The translations under genes were made by a program, and so were the position numbers. Below, piece by piece: positions 8,731 to 16,921 of a DNA stretch of 64,000 nt (positions within the stretch are counted from its first letter, which is position 1; every line of letters starts with the position of its first letter). This DNA is from an uncultured Rhodopila sp. (GTDB lineage: Bacteria; Pseudomonadota; Alphaproteobacteria; Acetobacterales; Acetobacteraceae): assembly GCF_903915725.1 (NCBI RefSeq), contig NZ_CAIWTY010000007.1, positions 1 through 64,000 of the forward strand, in the 5' to 3' direction. The notes under the pieces are model-generated. The model worked only from the letters and a program-made list of their open reading frames with translations. It made no database searches and was not told where the DNA came from.

Positions 8731-10410
8731 ATGGCGAGTTACCAGTACGTCTACGTGTTGAAGGATCTGACCAAGGCATTCGCCGGCGGGCGGGAGGTCT
8801 TCAAGGGCATCACCCTGTCGTTCCTGCCGGGCGTGAAAATCGGCGTGCTGGGCGTGAACGGCGCCGGCAAATCGACGCTGATGAAGATCATGGCCGGGAT
8901 CGAGACCGAATACGGCGGCGAGGCCTGGGCCGCGCCCGGCGCCACCGTCGGCTACCTGGCGCAGGAACCGCCGCTCGATCCCACCAAGACCGTGGGCGAG
9001 AACGTCGAGGAGGCGTTCGCCGAACTGAAGAAGGCGCTCAACCGGTTCAACGAAATCTCCATGCTGTTCGCCGAACCCATGAGCGACGACGAGATGAACA
9101 AGCTGCTCGCCGAACAGGGCGATTTGCAGGAGCTGATCGACTCGAAGGATGGCTGGGAGCTGGACCGCAAGGTGGACATCGCGCTGGACGCGCTGCGCTG
9201 CCCTCCGGCCGATGCTGCGGTGACGAAACTGTCGGGCGGTGAGAAGCGGCGCGTGGCGCTGTGCAAGCTGCTGCTGGAAAAGCCCGACCTGCTGCTGCTG
9301 GACGAACCGACGAACCACCTGGACGCCGAAAGCGTCGCCTGGCTGGAGCACACGCTGCACGACTACGCCGGCACCGTGATGGTGGTCACCCATGACCGCT
9401 ACTTCCTGGACAACGTCACCGGCTGGATGCTGGAGCTTGAGCGGGGCAGGGGCTATCCGTTCGAGGGCAACTACTCGTCCTGGCTGCAGCAGAAGCGCAA
9501 GCGGTTGCAGCAGGAGGAGAAGGAAGAATCCGCCCGGCAGCGTGCCCTGGCCGCGGAATCGGAGTGGATTTCCGCCTCGCCCCGCGCCCGCCAGACCAAA
9601 AGCCGGGCGCGTATCGCGAAGTACGAGGAGATGCTGCAAAAGTCGCAGGAGCTGGCGACCGGCGTGGCGGAGATCGTGATTCCGCCCGGTCCGCGCCTGG
9701 GCAATATCGTCATCGAGGCGGAGAATCTGTGCAAAGGCTACGGTGATACCGAGCTGATCGAGAACCTGAACTTCAAGCTGCCGCCGGGCGGCATCGTCGG
9801 CGTCATCGGCCCGAACGGCGCCGGCAAGACGACTTTGTTCCGGATGATCACCGGGCAGGAAGTGCCCGACTCGGGGTCGCTGCGCATCGGTGAGACGGTG
9901 AAGCTGGGGTATGTGGACCAGTCGCGCGACAGTCTCGATCCGGAGAAGACGGTCTGGCAAGAGATCAGCGGCGGCGAGGAGGTGATCTACCTCGGCAAGC
10001 GGGCGATCCAGTCGCGGGCCTATACCGCGGCGTTCAACTTCAAAGGCTCGGACCAGCAGAAGAAGGTCGGGATCCTGTCGGGCGGCGAGCGCAACCGGGT
10101 GCATCTGGCGAAGATGCTGAAGATCGAACACAACGTGCTGCTGCTGGATGAGCCGACAAACGATCTGGACGTGGATACGCTGCGGGCGCTGGAAGAGGCG
10201 CTGGAGGAGTTCGCCGGCTGCGCTGTGATCATCAGCCATGATCGGTGGTTTCTGGATCGCCTGGCGACTCACATCCTGGCGTTTGAGGGCGACAGCCACG
10301 TGGAGTGGTTCGAGGGCAACTTCCAGGCGTATGAGGAAGACAAGCGGCGGCGTCTGGGGGCGGATGCGACGGAACCGCACCGGATCAAGTATCGGCCGTT
10401 GGCGCGGTAG
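8731..10410 (+). CDS. ettA: Energy-dependent translational throttle ABC-F ATPase EttA
   Basis: A 559-residue soluble ABC-F protein that binds the ribosomal E site and tunes the first elongation step to cellular ADP/ATP. It contains two ATPase domains with Walker A GVNGAGKST / GPNGAGKTT, signatures LSGGEKRRV / LSGGERNRV and Walker B LLLDEPTNHLD / LLLDEPTNDLD. The arm insertion of EttA is present in the first domain (about 85-150, FNEISMLF onward), and a charged linker (about 245-305) joins the domains. The length matches E. coli EttA (555). A GATCGATC-type spacer precedes ATG 8731, and no SD stronger than GCGGATC is seen. It is monocistronic, and the truncated antitoxin follows 36 bp later. 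Confidence 0.96.
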   Translation: MASYQYVYVLKDLTKAFAGGREVFKGITLSFLPGVKIGVLGVNGAGKSTLMKIMAGIETEYGGEAWAAPGATVGYLAQEPPLDPTKTVGENVEEAFAELKKALNRFNEISMLFAEPMSDDEMNKLLAEQGDLQELIDSKDGWELDRKVDIALDALRCPPADAAVTKLSGGEKRRVALCKLLLEKPDLLLLDEPTNHLDAESVAWLEHTLHDYAGTVMVVTHDRYFLDNVTGWMLELERGRGYPFEGNYSSWLQQKRKRLQQEEKEESARQRALAAESEWISASPRARQTKSRARIAKYEEMLQKSQELATGVAEIVIPPGPRLGNIVIEAENLCKGYGDTELIENLNFKLPPGGIVGVIGPNGAGKTTLFRMITGQEVPDSGSLRIGETVKLGYVDQSRDSLDPEKTVWQEISGGEEVIYLGKRAIQSRAYTAAFNFKGSDQQKKVGILSGGERNRVHLAKMLKIEHNVLLLDEPTNDLDVDTLRALEEALEEFAGCAVIISHDRWFLDRLATHILAFEGDSHVEWFEGNFQAYEEDKRRRLGADATEPHRIKYRPLAR

Positions 10411-10446
10411 GGGCGTGGATTCATCAGTAGGAGCGGAGGCAATACC

Positions 10447-10710
10447 ATGAATGTATCGCTGCCACCCGAGATGGAGCGATTGATTGAGGAAAAGGTCTAA
10501 AGCGGCCTCTACCTGAGCGCCAGCGATGTGGTCCACGAAGGCTTGCGGCTGCTGTTCCGGCGCGATGACTTTGATGGCGAGGAGATCGCTCGCTTACGGG
10601 CGGAAATCCAGATCGGCCTTGATGAACTCGATCGCGGCGAGGTCGTGCCGATCGAGGATGTCTTTGCCGAAGCCCGGGACATCATCGCCGCACACCGGAA
10701 GCAGGGATGA
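10447..10710 (+). pseudogene. ParD-type antitoxin interrupted by an in-frame stop
   Basis: ATG 10447 follows an SD (GGAGCGGAGG) and encodes MNVSLPPEMERLIEEKV, the N-terminal half of a ParD ribbon-helix-helix antitoxin, then meets TAA at 10498-10500. The same frame continues without further stops as SGLYLSASDVVHEGLRLLF and a C-terminal toxin-binding tail to TGA 10708-10710. Homologues normally read through with a sense codon before SG-Y--AS-VV, so this looks like one substitution (for example CAA, GAA or AAA to TAA). A GTG at 10528 could restart the distal part but would lose the DNA-binding strand. The end overlaps the parE-like start by ATGA, as in a normal parDE operon. Confidence 0.8.
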
Positions 10711-11285
10711 CGGCACGCGTCCTGACTCGAAGGGCGCGCCTGGACTTGCTCGAGATCGCGGATTGGGTGGGAAAGCGCAATCCGGATGCGGCTGATCGTC
10801 TCGTCGAGAGGCTGCAGGCTGCGTGCCAAATGCTTAATCAGCGGCCCGCTCTCGGACACGTGCGGCTCGATCTTGCGCAGGACCGCGGCGACATCAGGTT
10901 TGGGCCGGTGGACCGGTATCTGATCGTCTATCGTGAGCGGAAGAAGGGTATTGAGGTAGTCAGGATTGTTAGTGGCGAGCGCGATCTTCGGTCGCTGCTC
11001 CGTCAACCTCAGACAACCTACCCCGCCATCCGCGTGAGAATTTCGGTAGATGTATCCCGAATCAAACCGCCCGCACCAGAGGCAGCTTCGTCCCGGCCAC
11101 CTGCCGCTCCGCCAGCACCTCCCGCCGGAACCGGAACAGTTTTGCGGGGCGCCCGCCTGTCTCGGTCGTTACTTCGCCAGTTTCCTCCACAAGGTCCTGC
11201 TGGTCGATCAGCCGGCGGAAATTCTGTTTGTGCAGCAGCCGCCCGCCCAGTGCCTCCACTGTCCGCTGCAACTGCAACAGAGTGA
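10707..11285 (+). CDS. ParE/RelE-superfamily toxin with abnormal C-terminal extension
   Basis: Residues 1-100 match a ParE toxin, a family whose characterised members poison gyrase: MTARVLTRRARLDLLEIADW at the start, a central RLVERLQAACQML helix, and the closing strand pair VDRYLIVYR and VVRIVSGERDL. Family members end at about 95-105 residues. Here the frame runs on for about 90 Pro/Arg/Ala-rich residues that are antisense to the end of the convergent NrtR/NadQ-like gene (overlap 11062-11285). The native stop has probably been lost, so activity is doubtful. It is coupled by ATGA to an antitoxin reading frame that itself carries a nonsense codon. Confidence 0.7.
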   Translation: MTARVLTRRARLDLLEIADWVGKRNPDAADRLVERLQAACQMLNQRPALGHVRLDLAQDRGDIRFGPVDRYLIVYRERKKGIEVVRIVSGERDLRSLLRQPQTTYPAIRVRISVDVSRIKPPAPEAASSRPPAAPPAPPAGTGTVLRGARLSRSLLRQFPPQGPAGRSAGGNSVCAAAARPVPPLSAATATE

Positions 11286-11994
11286 ACGCCTCCGGCATCA
11301 GTTCGAATACCACCGGCCGGTATTTGATCTTTGCCCGCAGCCGCGCGATCCCGGTCGCCAATATCCGCCGGTGATCATGCCGCATCGCCTCACCCGGAGC
11401 CGTCCCGGGGCCGGTCCCCGCCTCGGCGACCAGCCCGGCCTCCCACAGCAGTTCATACCGTTGCAGCACGAACTCCTCATTCCAGCGCTGCCCGTCCAGG
11501 CCGAAATTGATGGCGATCCGCCGCAGGCGATCACGTGCCGTGCCCGGATCGCTCTCCGCCCAGGCGAGCAGCGGCCCCGCCAGCATTGCCTCGGTCAGCG
11601 CCGCCCCGGCGCCGCGCACATCCTCCCACGGGAAGAAGCGGTACCAGGGTTGCCACTCCGCGCCCCACCCGGCCGCCGCAGGCGCCTCCCGCGTCAACCC
11701 CAGATAGCTCACCGACACCACACGCCCAATCGTCCCCTGCTTCCGATCGGCGTCGGCAAACGTGTAAAGCTGCTCGACATAGCCCAGCGGATGGCGGGTC
11801 TGCGTCTCCACCCAGCTCCGCAGTCCGGCCTGTAAAGACCGGTGCGACGCCTCGAACGGGCCGGAGGGCAGCGCCTGGCCCTTTTCAATCGTCAGCACGC
11901 GCGGCTGACCGTTCGTCACCGCGACGATGACCGCGGTCAATTCCGCGGCAACCGCCACGCTGACGTCTTCGCTACGGGTTTGCACCAGGGACAT
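11062..11994 (-). CDS. NUDIX-domain transcriptional regulator, NrtR/NadQ-like
   Basis: A 310-residue protein with an N-terminal NUDIX-like sensor domain (about 20-180) and a C-terminal winged-helix part (about 210-300, RPVVFELMPEAFTLLQLQRTVEALGG ... LHKQNFRRL), the layout of NrtR/NadQ regulators of NAD metabolism. The NUDIX box is not well preserved, with no clear GX5EX7REUXEEXGU, so the domain probably binds a ligand without catalysis. A 56-residue membrane protein gene lies 45 bp upstream on the same strand. The divergent neighbour encodes PncC, an NMN amidohydrolase, which fits an NAD-related neighbourhood. The regulatory targets are inference. Its 3' end is overlapped by the extended ParE frame. 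Confidence 0.75.
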   Translation of the reverse strand: MSLVQTRSEDVSVAVAAELTAVIVAVTNGQPRVLTIEKGQALPSGPFEASHRSLQAGLRSWVETQTRHPLGYVEQLYTFADADRKQGTIGRVVSVSYLGLTREAPAAAGWGAEWQPWYRFFPWEDVRGAGAALTEAMLAGPLLAWAESDPGTARDRLRRIAINFGLDGQRWNEEFVLQRYELLWEAGLVAEAGTGPGTAPGEAMRHDHRRILATGIARLRAKIKYRPVVFELMPEAFTLLQLQRTVEALGGRLLHKQNFRRLIDQQDLVEETGEVTTETGGRPAKLFRFRREVLAERQVAGTKLPLVRAV

Positions 11995-12038
11995 GGCGGG
12001 CTTCTGCCACGGCAGCGGTCGAGTCCGCTATAGCCAGC

Positions 12039-12209
12039 TCAATCGCCGGTGCGCCGGCCGAACGTAGCGTTCTGGATCGCCGCGCTGGCGCCCAGCAGCA
12101 CCGCGCTGGTGGCGATCGTCATGATAGCGCTGCCGATCAGGACGCCGGCCAACCATGATCCGGGGGGCGGCGGGGCAGGGAAGCCGGGGGAGGTTTTCAG
12201 CCTTGGCAC
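12039..12209 (-). CDS. Small single-pass membrane protein (56 aa)
   Basis: GTG 12209 is preceded by a strong SD (AAAAGGAG, 7 nt spacing), which argues that this short frame is real. The 56 residues comprise a Pro-rich N-terminus (SPGFPAPPPPGSW), one hydrophobic helix (about 20-44, GVLIGSAIMTIATSAVLLG) and a short basic tail. No family is recognised. It is probably cotranscribed with the NrtR/NadQ-like gene 45 bp downstream. Confidence 0.6.
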   Translation of the reverse strand: MPRLKTSPGFPAPPPPGSWLAGVLIGSAIMTIATSAVLLGASAAIQNATFGRRTGD

Positions 12210-12341
12210 GCCGGAACTCCTTTTTGTTTGTTTATCACTACGCTCGAACCGGCGCGGTGGTTCAGTCGTGCAACATGGACAGGGCCGCTCTCGCGCGTAA
12301 ATACTACCAATGGGTAGGACCGGGGAGGAAGGAAAAACGCC

Positions 12342-12827
12342 ATGGACTCGCTGTTGCCGCTGGCCGAGACGCTCGGCGCCCGCCTCAAGGAACGCGGCGA
12401 GACCATCGCCATCGCCGAATCCTCGACGGCCGGGCTGATTTCCGCCGCGCTGCTGTCGGTAGGGGGCGCATCGGCCTATTTCCGCGGCGGCGGGGTGATT
12501 TACACCGCACAGGCCCGTGCGGCGTTCCTGGATATACCGACCCCGCTGCCTGCGCCGATAGAGCGCGCCTCGACCGAGCCCTATGCCGTGCTGCTGGCGG
12601 ACACGGTGCGGGCGCGGCTGGACGCGAGTTGGGGCATCGGCGAGACCGGCGCGGCGGGGCCGGCGGGCAACCGCTACGGCGACCGGGCCGGGCATAGTTG
12701 CATAGCGGTGACGGGGGCCGGGTTCTCCAAGGTGATCACGCTGGAGACCGGCAGCGAGGACCGCATCGCCAACATGCGGGCGTTCGGCGTGCGGGCGCTG
12801 GAGCTGCTGGCCGAGGCGCTGGGATAA
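12342..12827 (+). CDS. pncC: Nicotinamide-nucleotide amidohydrolase, CinA C-terminal family
   Basis: A 161-residue stand-alone CinA C-terminal domain. Such enzymes deamidate NMN to nicotinic acid mononucleotide and return the product of NAD-consuming reactions to NAD synthesis. Family hallmarks are the catalytic-region AESSTAGLISAALLS near residue 26, the YFRGGGVIYTAQAR strand, and GETGAAGPAGNRYG, equivalent to the G-TG-AGP loop. The SD is GGGGAGGAAGG upstream of ATG 12342. The 130-bp divergent promoter region contains a small dyad CTACC-aatg-GGTAG at 12302-12315 that could be an operator. The neighbouring NrtR/NadQ-like regulator makes a metabolic link plausible. Confidence 0.85.
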   Translation: MDSLLPLAETLGARLKERGETIAIAESSTAGLISAALLSVGGASAYFRGGGVIYTAQARAAFLDIPTPLPAPIERASTEPYAVLLADTVRARLDASWGIGETGAAGPAGNRYGDRAGHSCIAVTGAGFSKVITLETGSEDRIANMRAFGVRALELLAEALG

Positions 12828-12849
12828 CGACCAAAGGAGGAGACCAATA

Positions 12850-13245
12850 ATGGCCAAGCCAATCCATAGTATGATCAGGGTACTGGACGAGGCAAGGAGC
12901 GTCGATTTCTACCATCGTGCGTTCGGGCTGCTGATCGCGGACCGTTACGCATTTGACGGTTTCACCCTGGTCTACCTCACCTCTCCGGAAGATGATTATG
13001 AACTGGAACTGACGATCAACCACGATCGGAGCGAGCCGTATACACATGGCAACGGCTACGGCCACATCGCCTTCGTGGTGCCCGACGTGCGGGCTGAGCA
13101 GGCCCGTTTCGAGACCGAGGGACTGAAGCCTGAGCCGGTCAAGGAATTTCATCGCGACGGCGCGTTGATGGCTCGGTTCTTCTTCGTGACGGACCCGGAC
13201 GGATACCGGATCGAAGTGCTGGAGCAGCATGGCCGGTATCGCTAA
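12850..13245 (+). CDS. gloA: Lactoylglutathione lyase (glyoxalase I, VOC superfamily)
   Basis: A 131-residue cytosolic metalloenzyme that converts the methylglyoxal-glutathione hemithioacetal to S-lactoylglutathione. Two VOC modules are visible. Candidate metal ligands fit the GloA pattern: His6 (KPIHSM), a Glu in DDYELELTINH, His in NGYGHIAFVV and Glu in GYRIEVLEQ. The central SVDFYHRAFGL and the late DPDGYRIE are characteristic. It is shorter in one loop than human GLO1, as in bacterial enzymes. A very strong SD (AAAGGAGGAGA) lies 23 bp after pncC, so the two are probably cotranscribed. Confidence 0.88.
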   Translation: MAKPIHSMIRVLDEARSVDFYHRAFGLLIADRYAFDGFTLVYLTSPEDDYELELTINHDRSEPYTHGNGYGHIAFVVPDVRAEQARFETEGLKPEPVKEFHRDGALMARFFFVTDPDGYRIEVLEQHGRYR

Positions 13246-13456
13246 CCGCTGACGCTGAACGGAACGTCGCGGCGAATATGTCGTCCGGCGCCGTGACCGC
13301 GACTCTCCGTCTGCGCTACATCCTCGCGCCGACGAAGATCGTACCCACGCCTTTGCTTCGGCCGGCATTGCAAGGCATGGATGGCGCGCATTCGCGCACC
13401 AAGAGGACAGCCGCGATTAGCTCTGCTGTCCGACTTACCGCGGACTGTACAAGATC

Positions 13457-14206
13457 TCACACCCCCCGTTCTAAGGCCGCAATATACCCCCGGTTCCACG
13501 TCGGCGACAGATGCACCTCGTTCACCACCACATGCGGCGGCAGGCCCGCAATATACCGGATCAGATTGCCGCAATCCGCCGGCTGCACCATCCGCGCCCG
13601 CTCCTCCGCGCTCACCGGCGTCGGCCGCTTGTCCAGTATCGGCGTGGAAACCTCGCCCGGCAGGAACACCGTGGAACGAATGCCGTGAATGCATTCCTGC
13701 ATGTTCAGCCCATGGCTCATCGCCACAATCCCATGCTTGGCGATCGTATAGATCGGCCCGCTGAGGTTGCCGATGAAGCGTCCGGCTATCGAGGCGGTAT
13801 GGATCAGCAGGCCATCCTTCTGCGCCCGCATGAAAGGCAGAGCGACGGTCACGCAATACAATGCGCCGTTCAGGTTGCCCTTAAGAACCGTGTCGATTCC
13901 CTCCGGCGTCAACTGGCTCCAGTGCCGTTCGACGATATTCAGCCCGGCATTGTTCACCAGAATGTCCAGCCGCCCCAGGATCGACTGGATATACTGTCCC
14001 ACACGCTGCACCTGAGCCGCATCCGTCAAATCCGCCGGCTGTACGTGCCTGCTGCCGATGCGGTGCGCCACGGCCTCCAGAGGCTCGCGGCGCCGCCCGG
14101 TTAACACGACCGTGGCGCCAGCCTGCGCCAAAGACACCGCCGCGGCCTCGCCGATGCCCGAACCGGCACCGGTTACCCAGGCGACTTTTCCCGCCAGATT
14201 TGTCAT
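13457..14206 (-). CDS. Short-chain dehydrogenase/reductase
   Basis: A 249-residue classical SDR using NAD(P)H; the substrate is unknown. Visible motifs are TGAGSGIG for cofactor binding near residue 13, LTGRRREPL (arginines after beta-2 suggest NADP preference), NNAGLN near 88, catalytic Ser in HTASIAG and YTIAKHG, which supplies Tyr and Lys of the YxxxK pair. The ENHEC-like C-terminus is short and no membrane segment is present. It is convergent with the glyoxalase and divergent from the lyase at 14317 with only about 110 bp between starts. No pathway is indicated by the neighbours. Confidence 0.88.
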   Translation of the reverse strand: MTNLAGKVAWVTGAGSGIGEAAAVSLAQAGATVVLTGRRREPLEAVAHRIGSRHVQPADLTDAAQVQRVGQYIQSILGRLDILVNNAGLNIVERHWSQLTPEGIDTVLKGNLNGALYCVTVALPFMRAQKDGLLIHTASIAGRFIGNLSGPIYTIAKHGIVAMSHGLNMQECIHGIRSTVFLPGEVSTPILDKRPTPVSAEERARMVQPADCGNLIRYIAGLPPHVVVNEVHLSPTWNRGYIAALERGV

Positions 14207-14316
14207 GTTCCGCTCCCCTTAATTTTTCGGCTGCCGGCGTTAAGCGGTGGACTCGGTTGCCACGATTCGGCTTCGTCAGTTTAACCTCCTTGCTCCCGGC
14301 AGCACAGGACAACCGT

Positions 14317-15672
14317 ATGCCCGTCAATCCCGCCGACAGCCCGATCCTCGGCACGCTCTATGGCAGCGAGGCAATGCGCGCGGTGTTCGATGAAACGGCC
14401 TATTTCCAGCGCATGCTCGACGTCGAGGCGGCGCTTGCGCGCGTCCAGGGCCGCATGGGCATCATCCCCGCCGATGCCGCCGCGGCCATCGCCGCCGCGG
14501 CGAAAATCGAGAACCTCCGCGCCGCGGAACTTGCCGCCAGCGCGCGCACCGTCGGCTACCCGGTGGTCGGTCTCGTCGCCGAACTGTCCAAAGCCGCGAA
14601 AGAGGCCGGTGCCTGGACCCATTGGGGCGCGACGACCCAGGACATCATGGACACCGCCACCGTCCTGCAGGTGCGCGATGGCCTCGATCTGATCGACTCG
14701 GAGCTGCGCGCCATCCTGACCGCGATGGCCGCGCAGGCGGATAAGCATCGTCACACCGTCATGGCGGGCCGCACCCATTTGCAGCAGGCGCTACCGACGA
14801 CGTTCGGCCTGAAATGCGCCGTCTGGGCGATGCCCTTTATCGCGCACCTGGAGCGGCTGAAGCAGCTCCGCCCGCGCGTCCTGGTGGCCGAGTTCGGCGG
14901 GGCCGCCGGCACGCTGGCCTCGCTCGGTGACCAGGGCATCGCCGTCTTGGAAGCGCTGGCGGCGGAACTCGGCCTCGGCGCGCCGCTAGCGCCCTGGCAT
15001 GTCTGCCGCGACGGTCTGGCCGAAACCGTCAGCCTGCTGGGCCTGATCTGCGGCAGCCTGGCGAAGATCGCCACCGACGTCATTCTGCTGGCGCAGACGG
15101 AAGTCGGCGAGGCCGCCGAACCCTACACGGCCGGCCGGGGCGCGTCCTCGACCATGCCGCAGAAGCGCAACCCGATCGCCTCGGAATACATTATCGCGGC
15201 GGCGCGCATGGTGCAGGGTCTGGTGCCGGTGATGCTGGGCGCGATGGCGCAGGACCATGAGCGCGCCACCGGCCCTTGGCAGTCCGAGGCGCTGGCGCTG
15301 CCGCAGGCTTTCCTGCTGACCCACGGCGCGCTGCTGCACGTCCGGACCATTGCCGAGGGCATCGTTATCGATGCAGAGCGGATGCGGAACAACCTCGGCA
15401 TCACGCACGGCCTGATTGTTTCTGAAGCAGTCATGATGGGTCTTGCCCCGGTGCTCGGCCGCGGCGAAGCGCATCACGCCGTCAAGCATGCCTGCGACCT
15501 GGCGCTGGCGGAAAGCATTTCGTTGGCCGATGCGCTGGGCAGGGACGATGCCGTTGCGTCGAGGCTCGACCCCGCGTCGATCGAAAGACTGATCGAGCCG
15601 GCGAATTACCTTGGCAGCACGCAAGGCTTTATCGACCGGGTGCTCGCGGCTGCCAGCCGGGCGATCACCTGA
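14317..15672 (+). CDS. Fumarase/aspartase-superfamily lyase, PcaB/adenylosuccinate-lyase-like
   Basis: A 451-residue cytosolic enzyme of the class that eliminates or cyclises via a carbanion. The superfamily signature SSTMPQKRNPI is intact, as are TQDIMDTA and AGRTHLQQALPTTFGLK. The latter two and the GRGEAHHAV / DALGRDD ending resemble 3-carboxy-cis,cis-muconate cycloisomerase (PcaB) more than PurB. No other pca gene lies nearby, so the substrate is left open. ATG 14317 was chosen because it gives the usual family start (SPILGTLYGSEAMRAVFDE); an upstream frame extension to 14200 is antisense to the SDR. Protein length is normal for the family. Confidence 0.8.
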   Translation: MPVNPADSPILGTLYGSEAMRAVFDETAYFQRMLDVEAALARVQGRMGIIPADAAAAIAAAAKIENLRAAELAASARTVGYPVVGLVAELSKAAKEAGAWTHWGATTQDIMDTATVLQVRDGLDLIDSELRAILTAMAAQADKHRHTVMAGRTHLQQALPTTFGLKCAVWAMPFIAHLERLKQLRPRVLVAEFGGAAGTLASLGDQGIAVLEALAAELGLGAPLAPWHVCRDGLAETVSLLGLICGSLAKIATDVILLAQTEVGEAAEPYTAGRGASSTMPQKRNPIASEYIIAAARMVQGLVPVMLGAMAQDHERATGPWQSEALALPQAFLLTHGALLHVRTIAEGIVIDAERMRNNLGITHGLIVSEAVMMGLAPVLGRGEAHHAVKHACDLALAESISLADALGRDDAVASRLDPASIERLIEPANYLGSTQGFIDRVLAAASRAIT

Positions 15673-15691
15673 ACCGGCTGCCGGCAGGCGC

Positions 15692-16921
15692 TCAGATGAA
15701 GTTGGACGAGTGCAGGGCCGACACGTTCTGAAAGGTGACCTTGGTTCCGTCCATCAGCGAGATGGTGACCGAGCCGGCAGTGACCTGCTGCGATGCAAGC
15801 GCATCCGCCGCCGCCACGGAGCCATAGCCTTGCAGGCTGATCCGGATGGCGGTCGGGTCGATGATGCCCTGCACCAGTTCGGTGCTTCCGGCGTGACCCT
15901 TGATGAAGGCAAAGACATCGCTGCCAGGGCCCGCGCTGACGGTGGCGGCTCCGGCCCCGGCGACAAAGGTATCCGCCCCGGTGCCGGCAATGAGCTGATC
16001 GGACCCCGAACCTGCGGTCAGTGAATCATTGCCGCCGGAGAAGGCGGCCGACAGCGTCTCGTTGCCGGAGGCCGCGGTCAGCACCTGATCGTAGCGGCCA
16101 TAAGCGAAAAGCTGGTCGCCGTTGCCGCCGCCGATGAGCGTGGCGGCGCCGTCGCCGGCCCAAAGCTGGTTGTTGCCGCCCGAACCGCCGACAAGCATTT
16201 GATTGCCGACGTGACCGCTGGTGCTGCCGAAATAGGTGTCGCTGCCGGAGCCGCCGAGGATCGTTGCGCCCGCTGTACCGCCGAGGAAAAGCAGATCGCT
16301 GGCACCGCCCTGGATGAAGTCCTTGCCGCCGCCGGTCGCATCGACCGTTTCGGCACCGGAGCCACCCTGGATACTGTCGTTGCCAACCGAAATAATCAGC
16401 GCATTGCCGCTGCCCAACAGTATCGAATTGTTCCCGCCGCCGGCCTCGATGGTGTTGGTGCCGCTGCCGGTCGCGGCGATGATGTCGTTGCCGATTCCGG
16501 TATTCAGCGACCAGCTGCCCGGACCGCCGACCCTGATCTGGTTGTTGCCACCCCCGGCCACCACGGTGCCGGAACCGGTCGGTGCGGTGAACGTCAGGTT
16601 GGTGTTTTGATCCGACAGAATGGTCTGGCCCGAGGCGCCGCTGAAGCTGAAAACATTTGCGGGTCCGAAGCCGGCGACATTGATGTTGTCGGACAAATAG
16701 CCCGCTGGCAGCGAAACGGTACCGGGTCGGGTTTGCAGATATGCCCCGGTGACGCCACCCGGCAACGTCGGCGCGCTGTCGGTTGAAGTTAGTATCGTAC
16801 CGGCGTTAACGCCCTTGTTAATCTGTTCGGCTATTTGTTGCGCTAACGTAAAACTAGAAGTCGCACCGAAAGTCATGCCGAGATTTTGTGAGTTGCTTCC
16901 ATTGATCGTGACCGATGCCAT
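15692..16921 (-). CDS. RTX-like calcium-binding repeat protein, probably type I secreted
   Basis: A 409-residue Gly/Asn/Asp/Ser-rich protein. Residues 120-370 are a beta-roll ladder of short repeats such as GGNNQIRVGGPG, GIGNDIIAATGSGTN, GGSGAETVDATGGG and GSGSDQLIAGTGADT, degenerate forms of GGxGxDxUx. No N-terminal signal peptide is present, and the tail ends SALHSSNFI; both fit export by a type I system, which is not in this window. The N-terminus (MASVTINGSNSQ) resembles surface proteins I associate with Acetobacteraceae. GAGGGC upstream is the likely SD. Its promoter side is a 460-bp AT-rich gap. Adhesion or matrix roles are possible, but none is proven by sequence. Confidence 0.78.
   Translation of the reverse strand: MASVTINGSNSQNLGMTFGATSSFTLAQQIAEQINKGVNAGTILTSTDSAPTLPGGVTGAYLQTRPGTVSLPAGYLSDNINVAGFGPANVFSFSGASGQTILSDQNTNLTFTAPTGSGTVVAGGGNNQIRVGGPGSWSLNTGIGNDIIAATGSGTNTIEAGGGNNSILLGSGNALIISVGNDSIQGGSGAETVDATGGGKDFIQGGASDLLFLGGTAGATILGGSGSDTYFGSTSGHVGNQMLVGGSGGNNQLWAGDGAATLIGGGNGDQLFAYGRYDQVLTAASGNETLSAAFSGGNDSLTAGSGSDQLIAGTGADTFVAGAGAATVSAGPGSDVFAFIKGHAGSTELVQGIIDPTAIRISLQGYGSVAAADALASQQVTAGSVTISLMDGTKVTFQNVSALHSSNFI

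Noticed and set aside
8671-10536. 621-codon minus-strand ORF over ettA
   Set aside because: Low-complexity His/Gln/Arg/Leu composition and exact antisense register to the two ATPase domains; no SD and no domain.
13402-13430. Inverted repeat GGACAGC...GCTGTCC as a terminator
   Set aside because: 14-nt loop, no T-tract, and neither flanking gene clearly ends there; too weak.
15940-16600. Regularly spaced short repeats that could suggest a CRISPR or satellite
   Set aside because: They are the codon-level echo of the Gly/Asn/Asp beta-roll repeats; spacers and repeats are not separable.
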